A stretch of 54,216 bases of DNA from positions 1 through 54,216 of the forward strand of contig JALNWG010000021.1 in assembly GCA_023231005.1 (NCBI GenBank), given 5' to 3'. Within the stretch, counting starts at the first letter, position 1, and each line of letters begins with the position of its first letter. The translations under genes were made by a program, and so were the position numbers. The stretch is from Bacteroidales bacterium (lineage in GTDB: Bacteria > Bacteroidota > Bacteroidia > Bacteroidales > FEN-979). Of the stretch, positions 33,211 through 40,695 are shown one piece after another. The notes below the pieces were generated by a model. It searched no databases, was not told where the DNA came from, and was given only the letters and a program-made list of their open reading frames with translations.

Positions 33211-33716
33211 ATTATCTTATTTAAAATTTCAACCCACTTCACATACCCGCTCATCGGTAAAAGCTCTTTCAGCCTGCTTTCCGGTATCCCGGTTGGATCA
33301 AAGCCTCTCGAAACAGCGTTATTGATTATCAGTCCCAATTTGCAAGTAGGGATATACTTTCCGGTGTACCGGCAAAGCTCTATCCCGTCCAGGTACCAGG
33401 ATACCTTGTCAGATTGCCAGTCGATTTCATAAAGGTGAGGGTCAAGCGAAAGATCGACGCCGAATCGAAAATGCTTCTTGAAAACAATCTGCTTCTGCCC
33501 GTAAACCATGCCGTGTAAAGTGCAGGTAAAGCCTTTGCTATCCTCGTCCATGAATTCAATGTCGATCTCTTCACCATTTCCACGAATGAGCCACATAGCC
33601 CACCAATACTGTGCACCTTTTGGGGTAACCTTCATCATAGCCCGGTACCTGCCGTAAGTCTGAGACAAGTATTTCCAAGAGCATATTTGGCCGCTTTTAA
33701 TTTTAGGTTCAATCAC
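33207..33716 (-). CDS. GH16-family glycoside hydrolase-like protein
   Basis: 169 residues. The core QYWWAMWLIRGNGEEIDIEF holds E50-I-D52-I-E54, the catalytic ExDxE signature of GH16 beta-sandwich enzymes, with FTCTLHGMVYGQ and HLYEIDWQSDKVSWYLDG after it as in the family. No signal peptide, so it acts inside the cell or is carried out by lysis. Shorter than most GH16 (about 230-300), as only the jelly-roll core is here. Substrate unknown (laminarin-, agar- or capsule-like glycans are typical of the family). Found in the early block between DUF3820 and an unknown gene. Confidence 0.75.
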   Translation of the reverse strand: MIEPKIKSGQICSWKYLSQTYGRYRAMMKVTPKGAQYWWAMWLIRGNGEEIDIEFMDEDSKGFTCTLHGMVYGQKQIVFKKHFRFGVDLSLDPHLYEIDWQSDKVSWYLDGIELCRYTGKYIPTCKLGLIINNAVSRGFDPTGIPESRLKELLPMSGYVKWVEILNKII

Positions 33717-33904
33717 CGTCTCGCCCCTTTCTTTTTTGCATAGGCAATCTGCCCTTTTATAACATCAATGTTTTCCTGAATGTACTTTTTAACTTCACCA
33801 AAACATTTCTGGTTTTCGTATAGCCATAAAAGATATTCGAGAGGAACATCGGCCATTTCCTTGCCTTTATGGATCCCATAAGGCATGATTGATTCGTCTG
33901 TCAT
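33713..33904 (-). CDS. DUF3820-like small protein
   Basis: 63 residues, ATGA-coupled. MPYGIHKGKEMADVPLEYLL is the DUF3820 signature (MPFGKHKG...P-x-Y-L-x-W). Found in many phages and exonuclease-linked proteins; function unclear. Confidence 0.75.
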   Translation of the reverse strand: MTDESIMPYGIHKGKEMADVPLEYLLWLYENQKCFGEVKKYIQENIDVIKGQIAYAKKKGARR

Positions 33905-34212
33905 GATTTCAATATTTGATCGGATAACTTATAAACCATTCTCTTTGCTGTCAGGTATAAACTTCCCCACCCCCTGCGTTTCATTAGCTCTTTCATAAAT
34001 TCAATATCATTTGTTTTGTCTAAAAAATCCGTGATCCATTTAACGGAATGATCATCTGAAGAAGGCAGTTCACCATTATGCATGATCCGATATATTTCTA
34101 TACTCTCCCAATTATCTATCTGATCATCCCATGCATTATGTGTCTTATTAATTCTATATTTTTCGAATAATTCCTTTTTTGTCATTTGACCGGATTTAAT
34201 CTTTGGTTCCAT
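33901..34212 (-). CDS. Hypothetical protein sharing an N-terminal motif with GH16
   Basis: 103 residues. Begins MEPKIKSGQ, as does the GH16 protein two genes on (MIEPKIKSGQ), though the rest differs. Trp/Asp-rich middle, ATGA coupled. Function unknown. Confidence 0.6.
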   Translation of the reverse strand: MEPKIKSGQMTKKELFEKYRINKTHNAWDDQIDNWESIEIYRIMHNGELPSSDDHSVKWITDFLDKTNDIEFMKELMKRRGWGSLYLTAKRMVYKLSDQILKS

Positions 34213-34495
34213 TATTTTCCTCGTTAATCATAAACCCCTTTTTCTTCCTTAATTCCAGCCATGCCCCGCACAATGCTCTCATTGCTTCATCAGATAAGCA
34301 AAGGCCGGTTACGGCAATCCGTTCTTTCAGAATCGCAAAAGTTGCCCGAGGCTCCTTGTCTCCCTTGTCGATCAATCGCCTGAATTCGATTTGTACTCCA
34401 GGGGCTCCATCCTGCACATTATCAACCATTATGATTTTTCGATTTTGGAGTCTAACTATTACCCCATTAAGGTATATTTGTACTTTAGGTTTCAT
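34196..34495 (-). CDS. Hypothetical early protein
   Basis: 99 residues, MKPKVQIYLNGVIVRLQNRK, beta-rich then a helix LSDEAMRALCGAWLELRKKK. Start overlaps a tiny upstream ORF. Function unknown. Confidence 0.6.
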   Translation of the reverse strand: MKPKVQIYLNGVIVRLQNRKIIMVDNVQDGAPGVQIEFRRLIDKGDKEPRATFAILKERIAVTGLCLSDEAMRALCGAWLELRKKKGFMINEENNGTKD

Positions 34496-34544
34496 CAGAT
34501 TCTTGTTGTTTTAATTCAAGTAATATTTCCTGCTCTGTTTTCAT
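34485..34544 (-). CDS. Micro-ORF, 19 residues
   Basis: MKTEQEILLELKQQESDET, acidic helix, overlapping the next start by eleven bases. No clear ribosome site; weak. Confidence 0.25.
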   Translation of the reverse strand: MKTEQEILLELKQQESDET

Positions 34545-34545
34545 A

Positions 34546-35115
34546 TCATTTATTTATCCTTTCAAATGAAATTACCCAAATCCAAGGATTTGCATCCCAC
34601 GATCCAGATCCATTAATACTCGTCCATAAACTACTAAATGAACCCTTTGGAGTAACAAATATACCGTCCTTATTTTCATAATCTGGATAATGATTACCCA
34701 CTTCTGGAAGGCGTTTAATTCCCTCCCTGACCGCATCTCCATTAGAAATATCTCTCAATCTTTCAACTTTTACATCGGTTATTTTAAGAAAAATCCTTGC
34801 ATCGGCACGGGGGAGGTATATACACGGTTTAAGTTTATAATGTCTTTTGGGCGTATCTGTTGGTTTTTCGGTGGCAGCATAATAGACACGGTCGTTATTG
34901 TCAATACACTTGTAAAAGTTTTCCCGCACCCATAGAACATCACCTTTTTTGTATTTTGTTTTTACTTCTTTACCGTGCCAATCCTCAAAAAAAACACTGG
35001 TCGTTCTTAATCCCCTACCATCAGGTTGTGGTTTGATAATTCTCCTTGTCATAGTTTTGCGTCCTTCAAGGATTGCTTGCACCATTGTAGTGCTAAATAG
35101 AATTGGTTTTTCCAT
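34546..35115 (-). CDS. ASCH-domain-like phage protein
   Basis: 189 residues. PILFSTTMVQAILEGRKTMT, then RRIIKPQPDGRG, and later GDVLWVRENFYKC and NPWIWVISFERI define the phage ASCH/PUA-like family (often named morphogenetic protein). Thought to bind RNA; function in phages unproven. Confidence 0.85.
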   Translation of the reverse strand: MEKPILFSTTMVQAILEGRKTMTRRIIKPQPDGRGLRTTSVFFEDWHGKEVKTKYKKGDVLWVRENFYKCIDNNDRVYYAATEKPTDTPKRHYKLKPCIYLPRADARIFLKITDVKVERLRDISNGDAVREGIKRLPEVGNHYPDYENKDGIFVTPKGSFSSLWTSINGSGSWDANPWIWVISFERINK

Positions 35116-35158
35116 TATTGATTATTTAAGTCCACTAATTATCAATATTGCCGGGCAA

Positions 35159-35464
35159 TTATGTAATATTCACAAACTTATGCCGCCAGACTTCATCGAC
35201 ATAGCCAAAAGGCCATGCTTCCGAGTCATCATCCCCGTCGGGTATGTCTTCCTCAGACTCATACTTGTAATTTGATTTTTTGTCAATTACATCGTAATCA
35301 ACTCCCAATATTTGTATATATATCTTACAGTGTTTTAAATTTGGATGATATTCATTTTCATCTTTATCCAGGAATGCTTCTTCCAGATATTTCTGTGATT
35401 CCTTAAGGGTTTCAAATTCTTCATATTCAGAATTGATTGCATCGTAAGCTAAATATTTTTTCAT
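35159..35464 (-). CDS. Small acidic hypothetical protein
   Basis: 101 residues, very acidic (YESEEDIPDGDDDSEAWPFG). Such acidic proteins sometimes mimic DNA, but no family is recognised. Confidence 0.6.
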   Translation of the reverse strand: MKKYLAYDAINSEYEEFETLKESQKYLEEAFLDKDENEYHPNLKHCKIYIQILGVDYDVIDKKSNYKYESEEDIPDGDDDSEAWPFGYVDEVWRHKFVNIT

Positions 35465-35492
35465 TTTTGCCTATTTAATTCGATTTTTGTCC

Positions 35493-35513
35493 CCAGCCAG
35501 TTCCGATCACTGG
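35493..35513 (-). terminator. Hairpin between small early genes
   Basis: AGCCAGT-TCCGATC-ACTGGCT, a perfect 7-bp stem. No strong T-run on either side, so a weak terminator or processing site. Confidence 0.4.
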
Positions 35514-35529
35514 CTTACGGATTTGGGGG

Positions 35530-35748
35530 TTAATTTGCAGGTGAAAAATTCACATAGTACTCTTTCCCAACCTCAAATGAATCCGCGGCTTGCGGATTAC
35601 AAGTAAAAATGTGAATTACGCCAGAAGGGGTTGTTTTATAAAACTCATCATTTTCCGGGCTACCAGAAGTAACGGGTTCCAATGAGATTTTTTCATTGTA
35701 CTGATTTTTTGCCTTCTCGACACATTTAAATTTTGCTATTGTTTTCAT
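35530..35748 (-). CDS. Small hypothetical protein
   Basis: 72 residues, MKTIAKFKCVEKAKNQYNEK, beta-rich, ending GKEYYVNFSPAN. Resembles small OB-like phage proteins; function unknown. Confidence 0.6.
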   Translation of the reverse strand: MKTIAKFKCVEKAKNQYNEKISLEPVTSGSPENDEFYKTTPSGVIHIFTCNPQAADSFEVGKEYYVNFSPAN

Positions 35749-35777
35749 TTGGTTTTAATTTTGATAGTTATTTGGCA

Positions 35778-36047
35778 TTATTGCCTATTTAAGTCCGTTG
35801 TTAGTTTCAGCCCATCGGCTGTGATCTCCCTTTGTTCGTCTTTCCAGATTATGTAGGGATTGTCTTCGTCTTTTACACATCCCCAACTTTCACAAGGTTG
35901 CCAGAATTCACGATCAAACTGCCATCCCAAGCTGAAAGGTGATCGGTGAGCTATGTTGTAACCCGGCAATACGCCCCAATCGTGGGGCTTTTTGAAATAT
36001 CCTGTTAAAACAAGGTAGGTAAATCTAATCCTGAGAAGTAGGTTCAT
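35778..36047 (-). CDS. Small hypothetical protein
   Basis: 89 residues, Trp/Cys-rich (FWQPCESWGCVKDEDNPYII), ATGA coupled with the zinc-ribbon gene. Function unknown. Confidence 0.6.
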   Translation of the reverse strand: MNLLLRIRFTYLVLTGYFKKPHDWGVLPGYNIAHRSPFSLGWQFDREFWQPCESWGCVKDEDNPYIIWKDEQREITADGLKLTTDLNRQ

Positions 36048-36259
36048 GGTTTTTCTTTTACTTTAACGTTTCCAAATATATCATACGGCTTTGGTGGATT
36101 GTCTTTACTTGGGCCATAAACAGGTAATTTTTGACGCTGCATATCCATTTCATATTCACACATTCCACAGATTATCCAACCTCCAATATTCTCATAATTT
36201 TTGTAATAAGGGATCGATCTACCACACTTATCACAGGTAATTGTGTTGTTTGCTGTCAT
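36044..36259 (-). CDS. Zinc-ribbon small protein
   Basis: 71 residues. Two CxxC pairs, CDKCG and CGMCEYE, about 23 residues apart, form a zinc ribbon; the rest is basic and Pro-rich. Likely nucleic-acid or protein binding. Confidence 0.65.
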   Translation of the reverse strand: MTANNTITCDKCGRSIPYYKNYENIGGWIICGMCEYEMDMQRQKLPVYGPSKDNPPKPYDIFGNVKVKEKP

Positions 36260-36265
36260 GGTTTT

Positions 36266-36436
36266 TTATTTACAACTTGGTGCAACATTAATATGAACTG
36301 TTCCATTTGGCTCAGTATAGGTTCTACGGGCCGTATCCCTGACTAATCCGCATTTTATGCATATTGCCTGTACGGACGCCTTATGTCCGTTATGCGACAT
36401 CCACGAGTGCATGATTTTCTTAGGCATTGTTGTCAT
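36266..36436 (-). CDS. Small CxxC protein
   Basis: 56 residues, MTTMPKKIMHSWMSHNGHKA, then CIKCG and a basic tail. ATGA coupled on the upstream side. Not in most gene calls because of its size. Confidence 0.6.
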   Translation of the reverse strand: MTTMPKKIMHSWMSHNGHKASVQAICIKCGLVRDTARRTYTEPNGTVHINVAPSCK

Positions 36437-36690
36437 GGCTTTCCTTTTAATATTGCGTAATTTTCCTGTTTCCCGTCGCCGATGTAGGTGTATTTTAAGG
36501 GACGAACTAACTCTGTGTTTTTCCGCCCTATTGCCATATTCCCGCTTATTGTCTTTGCGATCCCTACTACCTTCACGTAGAATCGTAATGTGTCTTCCAA
36601 CCCCTCAATGAAGTTTTCTAAATTATCCTCTGTTATGCAGTCAAGCATAGCCTTTGGGATTTTAATTTTATAACTCTTTGGTTTTTTCAT
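36433..36690 (-). CDS. Small hypothetical protein
   Basis: 85 residues, MKKPKSYKIKIPKAMLDCIT, basic N-terminus. GGAGG is placed seven bases before the ATG. ATGA coupled on both sides. Function unknown. Confidence 0.65.
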   Translation of the reverse strand: MKKPKSYKIKIPKAMLDCITEDNLENFIEGLEDTLRFYVKVVGIAKTISGNMAIGRKNTELVRPLKYTYIGDGKQENYAILKGKP

Positions 36691-36860
36691 TTTCCCTCCT
36701 TTACTTTAACACTTTGATTTAATAAATTCTCAATCTCATTCTCAATAGGTGTAGGTGTAAGTGCACGTAGTATTCTTCCTAATTTTCCTATATTTGCGAA
36801 CTCCTCTTTTGTAAAAGAGACTAAAATTTGTCCATTTGATATTTCACTGATGATTTTCAT
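36687..36860 (-). CDS. Small acidic protein
   Basis: 57 residues, MKIISEISNGQILVSFTKEE, charged C-terminus. AGGAGG lies just upstream of the ATG and the stop overlaps the next start as ATGA. Confidence 0.6.
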   Translation of the reverse strand: MKIISEISNGQILVSFTKEEFANIGKLGRILRALTPTPIENEIENLLNQSVKVKEGK

Positions 36861-36907
36861 CTTTCCTCCTGTTCTTTGGTGGTTTCTTTAGGTGGTTCAA
36901 CTTTCGT

Positions 36908-37972
36908 TTAACATTTTATTCCCGTTACCTCGAAAAATACCTTTTCGTCAAATTCTGGCAATGATTTAAGATATTCTATTGCTTCAATTGGCATATCCTT
37001 CCATGCCTCTTCTTTTTGCACCTCCCTTGCCCGTGGTATTGGGGTTTTCTCCCATTCCGATCCGTTTTGCAGGTAGAGACAATGAAGGTCGTTGAATTGT
37101 GGATGCCATCTATTTAATCTCTTTAGAAGATTTTCACGAACTTCATCTGATCTCTCTTCTGAAATCTGTTTATTGAAAAGGAATATGTTTTTTATTCCTG
37201 AACAAAATATGCTTTTATGGACGCCATGCGACTCATTGACGCCATGCGACCAGTTGACGCCATGCGACCAGTTGACGCCATCCGACCAGTTGACGCCATC
37301 CGACCTGTTGACGCCATCCGACCTGTTGACGCCATCCGACAGGTTGACGCCATCCGACCAGTTGACGCCATCCGACCAGTTGACGCCATCCGACCTGTTG
37401 ACGCCATGCGACTCGTTGACGCCATGCGACTCGTTGACGCCATCCGACAGGTTGACGCCATCCGACTCGTTGACGCCATCCGACCTGTTGACGCCATCCG
37501 ACAGGTTGACGCCATGCGACCAGTTGACGCCATCCGACCAGTTGACGCCATCCGACCTGTTGACGCCATCCGACCTGTTGACGCCATGCGACTCGTTGAC
37601 GCCATGCGACTCGTTGACGCCATCCGACTCATTGACGCCATTCGACTCATTGACGCAAAATAACTTATAAAATTCATTAAACGGAATTTCCTTAACGATC
37701 GTAATAAATCTTGAAGCTATCTTACTATCATTGTGATTTTGTATATCTCCCCACATCTCAACTTCACAGAACCTTGTCCATTGAACGCAAGGATAATATT
37801 TCAAAACATCGACGGGATCAATACAGGCGTGAAACCCAGACGAACAGACCTTTATATTTCCTTTATGTTCGTATGTTTTCCCTATTTCAAATTGAAATCC
37901 ACGGCAAGTTAGGTCTGCCTCAAAGGCTTTGTATGCCTTTATTTTTTTTTCTGTTTCTTTTTCTTTTTTCAT
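36908..37972 (-). CDS. DUF7666-type protein with hexapeptide repeats
   Basis: The start is ATG 37970-37972, one base after the upstream stop with AGGTAAG before it. The N-terminal domain (KAYKAFEADLTCRGFQFEIG, SSGFHACIDPVDVLKYYP) is common in phage proteins. Then come 24 copies of V-N-[ERWL]-S-[DHN]-G (about residues 111-255), followed by a non-repeat C-terminus with VREVQKEEAWKDMPIEAIEY. Function unknown; the repeat resembles a beta-solenoid of the pentapeptide type. Neighbours are an HNH nuclease and small genes. Confidence 0.85.
   Translation of the reverse strand: MKKEKETEKKIKAYKAFEADLTCRGFQFEIGKTYEHKGNIKVCSSGFHACIDPVDVLKYYPCVQWTRFCEVEMWGDIQNHNDSKIASRFITIVKEIPFNEFYKLFCVNESNGVNESDGVNESHGVNESHGVNRSDGVNRSDGVNWSDGVNWSHGVNLSDGVNRSDGVNESDGVNLSDGVNESHGVNESHGVNRSDGVNWSDGVNWSDGVNLSDGVNRSDGVNRSDGVNWSDGVNWSHGVNWSHGVNESHGVHKSIFCSGIKNIFLFNKQISEERSDEVRENLLKRLNRWHPQFNDLHCLYLQNGSEWEKTPIPRAREVQKEEAWKDMPIEAIEYLKSLPEFDEKVFFEVTGIKC
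37220..37660 (-). repeat. 18-bp tandem repeat array, about 24 copies
   Basis: Each 18-bp unit encodes Val-Asn-X-Ser-[Asp/His]-Gly. The unit is nearly invariant except at codon 3 (GAG, AGG, TGG or CTG) and codon 5 (GAT or CAT). All six frames are open through the array, so extra ORFs predicted here are artefacts. Near-identical units suggest recent expansion. Confidence 0.9.
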
Positions 37973-37973
37973 C

Positions 37974-38354
37974 TTACCTGTTATTAAATTGTTCAAAATA
38001 AAACCGTCCCGAAAAAGGAGTTATCTGTATGATCCCAAAATCCATCGCAACTTTATTGATATAATCCTGGCCGATCCTGGTGTGTAGCGTTTGCATAAGA
38101 TTGCGGAACTGTTCTAACGTATAGTCCCTTTTGTAATGATTACAACGGCGGCAAGAAGGGAATAAATTATCAAAACAATCCAAATCTGGATAAACAAAAA
38201 CATTATCTATTTTCTTGCAGAAATATTTTAACTGCGCTTTCGGGAATTGGTGATCCACCTGCATTTCTTTCATTGTGATAACCCTGCCACAATAGCTACA
38301 ATGGCCATTGAACTTTTTATGAATACGTACCCGTTCCTCTTGATTTTTGTTCAT
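37974..38354 (-). CDS. HNH endonuclease
   Basis: 126 residues. CSYCGRVITMKEMQVDHQFP and CRRCNHYKRDYTLEQFRNLM give the C-x2-C, D-H and later C-x2-C-N elements of the HNH zinc-finger nuclease. ATGA coupled to its upstream neighbour. Could be a homing-type or restriction-type nuclease; no intron or intein is visible next to it. Confidence 0.85.
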   Translation of the reverse strand: MNKNQEERVRIHKKFNGHCSYCGRVITMKEMQVDHQFPKAQLKYFCKKIDNVFVYPDLDCFDNLFPSCRRCNHYKRDYTLEQFRNLMQTLHTRIGQDYINKVAMDFGIIQITPFSGRFYFEQFNNR

Positions 38355-38497
38355 CTGTTATTAAAAGTTTCCAGTGAATATTTTTGAAATGTACCGTACC
38401 ACCGGCCAATCCTTTCCGGGTTCCTGCTGAGCCAGACAACGGCAAACCAAAAGGCTAAAACCGTGAGGATTTTAATCACCGTGTATAAGCGTTTCAT
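38351..38497 (-). CDS. Small membrane protein
   Basis: 48 residues, MKRLYTVIKILTVLAFWFAV, one membrane segment and a basic, aromatic tail. ATGA coupled at both ends, which supports real translation. Confidence 0.6.
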   Translation of the reverse strand: MKRLYTVIKILTVLAFWFAVVWLSRNPERIGRWYGTFQKYSLETFNNR

Positions 38498-38913
38498 TTC
38501 TTTCTGTTTTGAGTTTGCCAAACAACGTAAGTACCTGGCAACAGCTTCTTTTTTTCGTCGAGATAAAATATTTCATTGTTGATATAAATCCCGTACTTTT
38601 TCCCTGGTTGAACTATAAAACCATTAACCCAAAAAACAGTTTTGTTTCTTTGTCCACGATCAACAAAAGCCGAATCAATACTACCTCTATATAAATAAAA
38701 TCCGGAAAGAGAATCTAATCTCTCGTCGTATTTTATAAAATATTCCCACTCGCTGAAATGCGCCGTATCGCTTACCAGCATGACAACTGGTATAGTATCA
38801 TAGTACGAAGGAACGACACGACAAAAGCCAATTGAATCCCACGGTGTTAAACTGTTTTGTCCCATTAACGCCGTCGAAAACAGCAGGAATAGAGTTAAAA
38901 AAGCTGTTTTCAT
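38494..38913 (-). CDS. Secreted early protein with signal peptide
   Basis: 139 residues. Signal peptide MKTAFLTLFLLFSTALMGQ, then a soluble beta-rich domain (VVPSYYDTIPVVMLVSDTAH). Not in the virion block, so it is an exported early protein, perhaps acting in the periplasm (host takeover or exclusion). No family recognised. Confidence 0.65.
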   Translation of the reverse strand: MKTAFLTLFLLFSTALMGQNSLTPWDSIGFCRVVPSYYDTIPVVMLVSDTAHFSEWEYFIKYDERLDSLSGFYLYRGSIDSAFVDRGQRNKTVFWVNGFIVQPGKKYGIYINNEIFYLDEKKKLLPGTYVVWQTQNRKK

Positions 38914-39446
38914 TTCAAAAGTGTTAATCCATAGTTTAAAATCGTTACTTCCATGCTGTCGGCGGCTCTGGCGGCGGCTCTGGCGGCTCTGTAGGCGGCA
39001 CTGTCGGCACTGGCGGCACTGTAGGCGGCTCTGGCGGCACTGTAGGCGGCTCTGGCGGCTCTGTAGGCGGCACTGTCGGCACTGTCGGCGGCTCTGTCGG
39101 CGGCACTGTCGGCGGCTCTGGCGGCGGCAAGCCTGTTTGTTTCCGAACTATCTTTCAGATATTCTTTTGCTGCCTCAATAGCCTTGCGGGGTCTGTTGTC
39201 GTCCGGGTATTTGCTTTCAAAATTTTGCAACACTTGCTCTGCTGCAAAAATCGCATATTGTACCTGCTGTCGGTGATCCATCAATCGCACAATTAGCCAA
39301 TTCGCCCAATCAAGTTTTTCTGCAACAATAAGTTTTTGTAGAAACTTAATTTTAGGCAACCCGATTAATTTGTTTTCTGTTACCCATTCCATGCCTGATG
39401 AACAGGCATTGTTACTTTCTAAAAATTTCTTTGTTACTGTTTTCAT
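38910..39446 (-). CDS. Imm5-like protein with Ala-rich repeat tail
   Basis: 178 residues. LDWANWLIVRLMDHRQQVQY, then AIFAAEQVLQNFESKYPDDN and RPRKAIEAAKEYL resemble the Imm5-type immunity family in phages and T7SS/polymorphic-toxin loci. The last 70 residues are a low-complexity Ala/Asp/Arg/Tyr repeat (SADSAAYRAARAAYSAA) from a GGC-rich tandem repeat. The repeat may be an artefact of expansion. No toxin partner is visible. Confidence 0.6.
   Translation of the reverse strand: MKTVTKKFLESNNACSSGMEWVTENKLIGLPKIKFLQKLIVAEKLDWANWLIVRLMDHRQQVQYAIFAAEQVLQNFESKYPDDNRPRKAIEAAKEYLKDSSETNRLAAARAADSAADRAADSADSAAYRAARAAYSAARAAYSAASADSAAYRAARAAARAADSMEVTILNYGLTLLK
38950..39130 (-). repeat. GGC-rich low-complexity tandem repeat
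   Basis: Repeats of GGCGGCTCTG[TG]AGGCGGC-type units, 6 and 12 bases. Encodes the Ala/Ser/Asp/Tyr tail of the Imm5-like protein. Confidence 0.85.
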
Positions 39447-39520
39447 TTCCGTATATTTTGTATGATTTTATCTAAATTGAACACAGCCAGTATAGCTGTG
39501 ATTATTATTAATGTATTCAT
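39443..39520 (-). CDS. 25-residue membrane micro-protein
   Basis: MNTLIIITAILAVFNLDKII and QNIRK: one membrane helix and a basic end. Its start shares ATGA with the upstream stop and its stop shares ATGA with the next start, so translation is probably coupled on both sides. Confidence 0.55.
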   Translation of the reverse strand: MNTLIIITAILAVFNLDKIIQNIRK

Positions 39521-39861
39521 AAGATGTCTTTTTTCTTAAACACTTTTTTAACCTTGATGAGAAAATCAACCTTGTTTATTTCAAGTTCTGATAAAATCTG
39601 ATTAACCAAGTGCTGGAAAATCTTATCTGTTTCGTAAAGGTTTAAAAATGTCGTTATTGAACTATAACCCATTGTCCTGTGTTTGCCAAAACTTCCACAG
39701 GCCTTTGTATCATTCTGCTTAAGTATCGCCATTCTCATTACGATCGAAATTTTACGGCCCTCAACAATTCGCTGCCGCTGGCTTTCCCAATACAGCATTT
39801 CAGGTAATAAGCCGACATGTTTGCAAATGACAGAATCGACGATTTCGGGAGTTATTTTCAT
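39517..39861 (-). CDS. DnaA domain IV-like DNA-binding protein
   Basis: 114 residues. ISIVMRMAILKQNDTKACGS and FGKHRTMGYSSITTF look like the helix-turn-helix DNA-binding domain of DnaA (G-x-F-G-x-R-x-H-T-T-V type signature). No ATPase domain is present. It may bind an origin or act as a DnaA decoy or regulator; encoded between NinG and micro-ORF, near the replication genes. Confidence 0.6.
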   Translation of the reverse strand: MKITPEIVDSVICKHVGLLPEMLYWESQRQRIVEGRKISIVMRMAILKQNDTKACGSFGKHRTMGYSSITTFLNLYETDKIFQHLVNQILSELEINKVDFLIKVKKVFKKKDIL

Positions 39862-40280
39862 TTTTTATATTTTTCAATGATTTCAATCAAAGTAAACCGA
39901 TCCCACTTAAACCCTCTTTTGTACTGCGCATCAAGTAAATCAAGCCTTTCAACTTCTTCAATGCCGTACTTTTTTATCAGTCCTTTACGGTATTCGATCT
40001 GATTACCGTGTTTGTGCGTATTACATTGCCCGCACTGGCCGTTTACGTTTATCTCATTAAAGCGGAGGAGGCTTTCAGTTGAGGGGTAATAGTGTCCGGC
40101 GTGGTAATTACCGCCCCTGGCATAATTTACGATCCTGAGCGTCCGCTGACAGGAAATACAGGTAAAAAACTCACCATCACAATCTCGCTTGCGGATAAAA
40201 GAGTTAAATTTCCTCACTGCGATCTTTAATAGTTCAGGAACGCTATACTTTGAATATTTCTGAATTTCTTTAACAGTCAT
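39858..40280 (-). CDS. ninG: NinG-like HNH recombination protein
   Basis: 140 residues. FTCISCQRTLRIVNYARGGN then YHAGHYYPSTESLL, INVNGQCGQCN and YRKGLIKKYGIEEVERL are the NinG/Rap signature. NinG in lambda is a Holliday-junction-like nuclease helping Red recombination. ATGA coupled on both sides, near ERF and SSB. Confidence 0.88.
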   Translation of the reverse strand: MTVKEIQKYSKYSVPELLKIAVRKFNSFIRKRDCDGEFFTCISCQRTLRIVNYARGGNYHAGHYYPSTESLLRFNEINVNGQCGQCNTHKHGNQIEYRKGLIKKYGIEEVERLDLLDAQYKRGFKWDRFTLIEIIEKYKK

Positions 40281-40483
40281 AATTCTCTTCTGTTGAATAT
40301 AACCTCCACCTTTACTCCTTTACCTTTCAAATCCTGCTTGTATTGCAGTTTCATCTCTTTTAACTTACGGTAATCCTCTAATTTCTGTTCATCCCTGAAC
40401 GTCTTTTTAGCAAGCAACCTCTGTTCTTCGATAATGTTTTCACCGTTCAGATACTGAATACGGATGCGTAGGAGTTCAATCAT
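40277..40483 (-). CDS. Small helical hypothetical protein
   Basis: 68 residues, basic and coiled (RRLLAKKTFRDEQKLEDYRK), ATGA coupled on both sides. Function unknown. Confidence 0.6.
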   Translation of the reverse strand: MIELLRIRIQYLNGENIIEEQRLLAKKTFRDEQKLEDYRKLKEMKLQYKQDLKGKGVKVEVIFNRREL

Positions 40484-40695
40484 TTCGTAGTTATTTTAAT
40501 TCCTTGTTCCCTGTGTTTTTTGATGATGTAATTTTCCTCCACAACTTTTAGCTCCTCCCCGTTCTTTATCGTATGCAACCACTTCTTCTCTCCCCTTATT
40601 ATCTCCGACCCTACAACCCTCCATACTTTTCCATTCATCTCAAAAGTGCCATCATCGAAATAGTATATTTCGGTTGCCTTATCCTTTGCCAACAT
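40480..40695 (-). CDS. Small hypothetical protein with SD-defined start
   Basis: Start ATG 40693-40695 (MLAKDKATEIYYFDDGTFEM) has GGAGGA eight bases before it; longer readings run into the next gene. About 71 residues, beta-rich with GKVWRVVGSE and a Lys-rich tail. Confidence 0.65.
   Translation of the reverse strand: MLAKDKATEIYYFDDGTFEMNGKVWRVVGSEIIRGEKKWLHTIKNGEELKVVEENYIIKKHREQGIKITTK

Noticed and set aside
37192..37677. Extra long ORFs in other frames of the repeat array
   Set aside because: The 18-bp unit lacks stops in all six frames, so all frames are open by default; only the 36908-37972 frame has a normal N- and C-terminal domain.
38945..39181. Pro-rich or Cys/Arg-rich ORFs in the GGC repeat
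   Set aside because: Low-complexity translations of the repeat in wrong frames.
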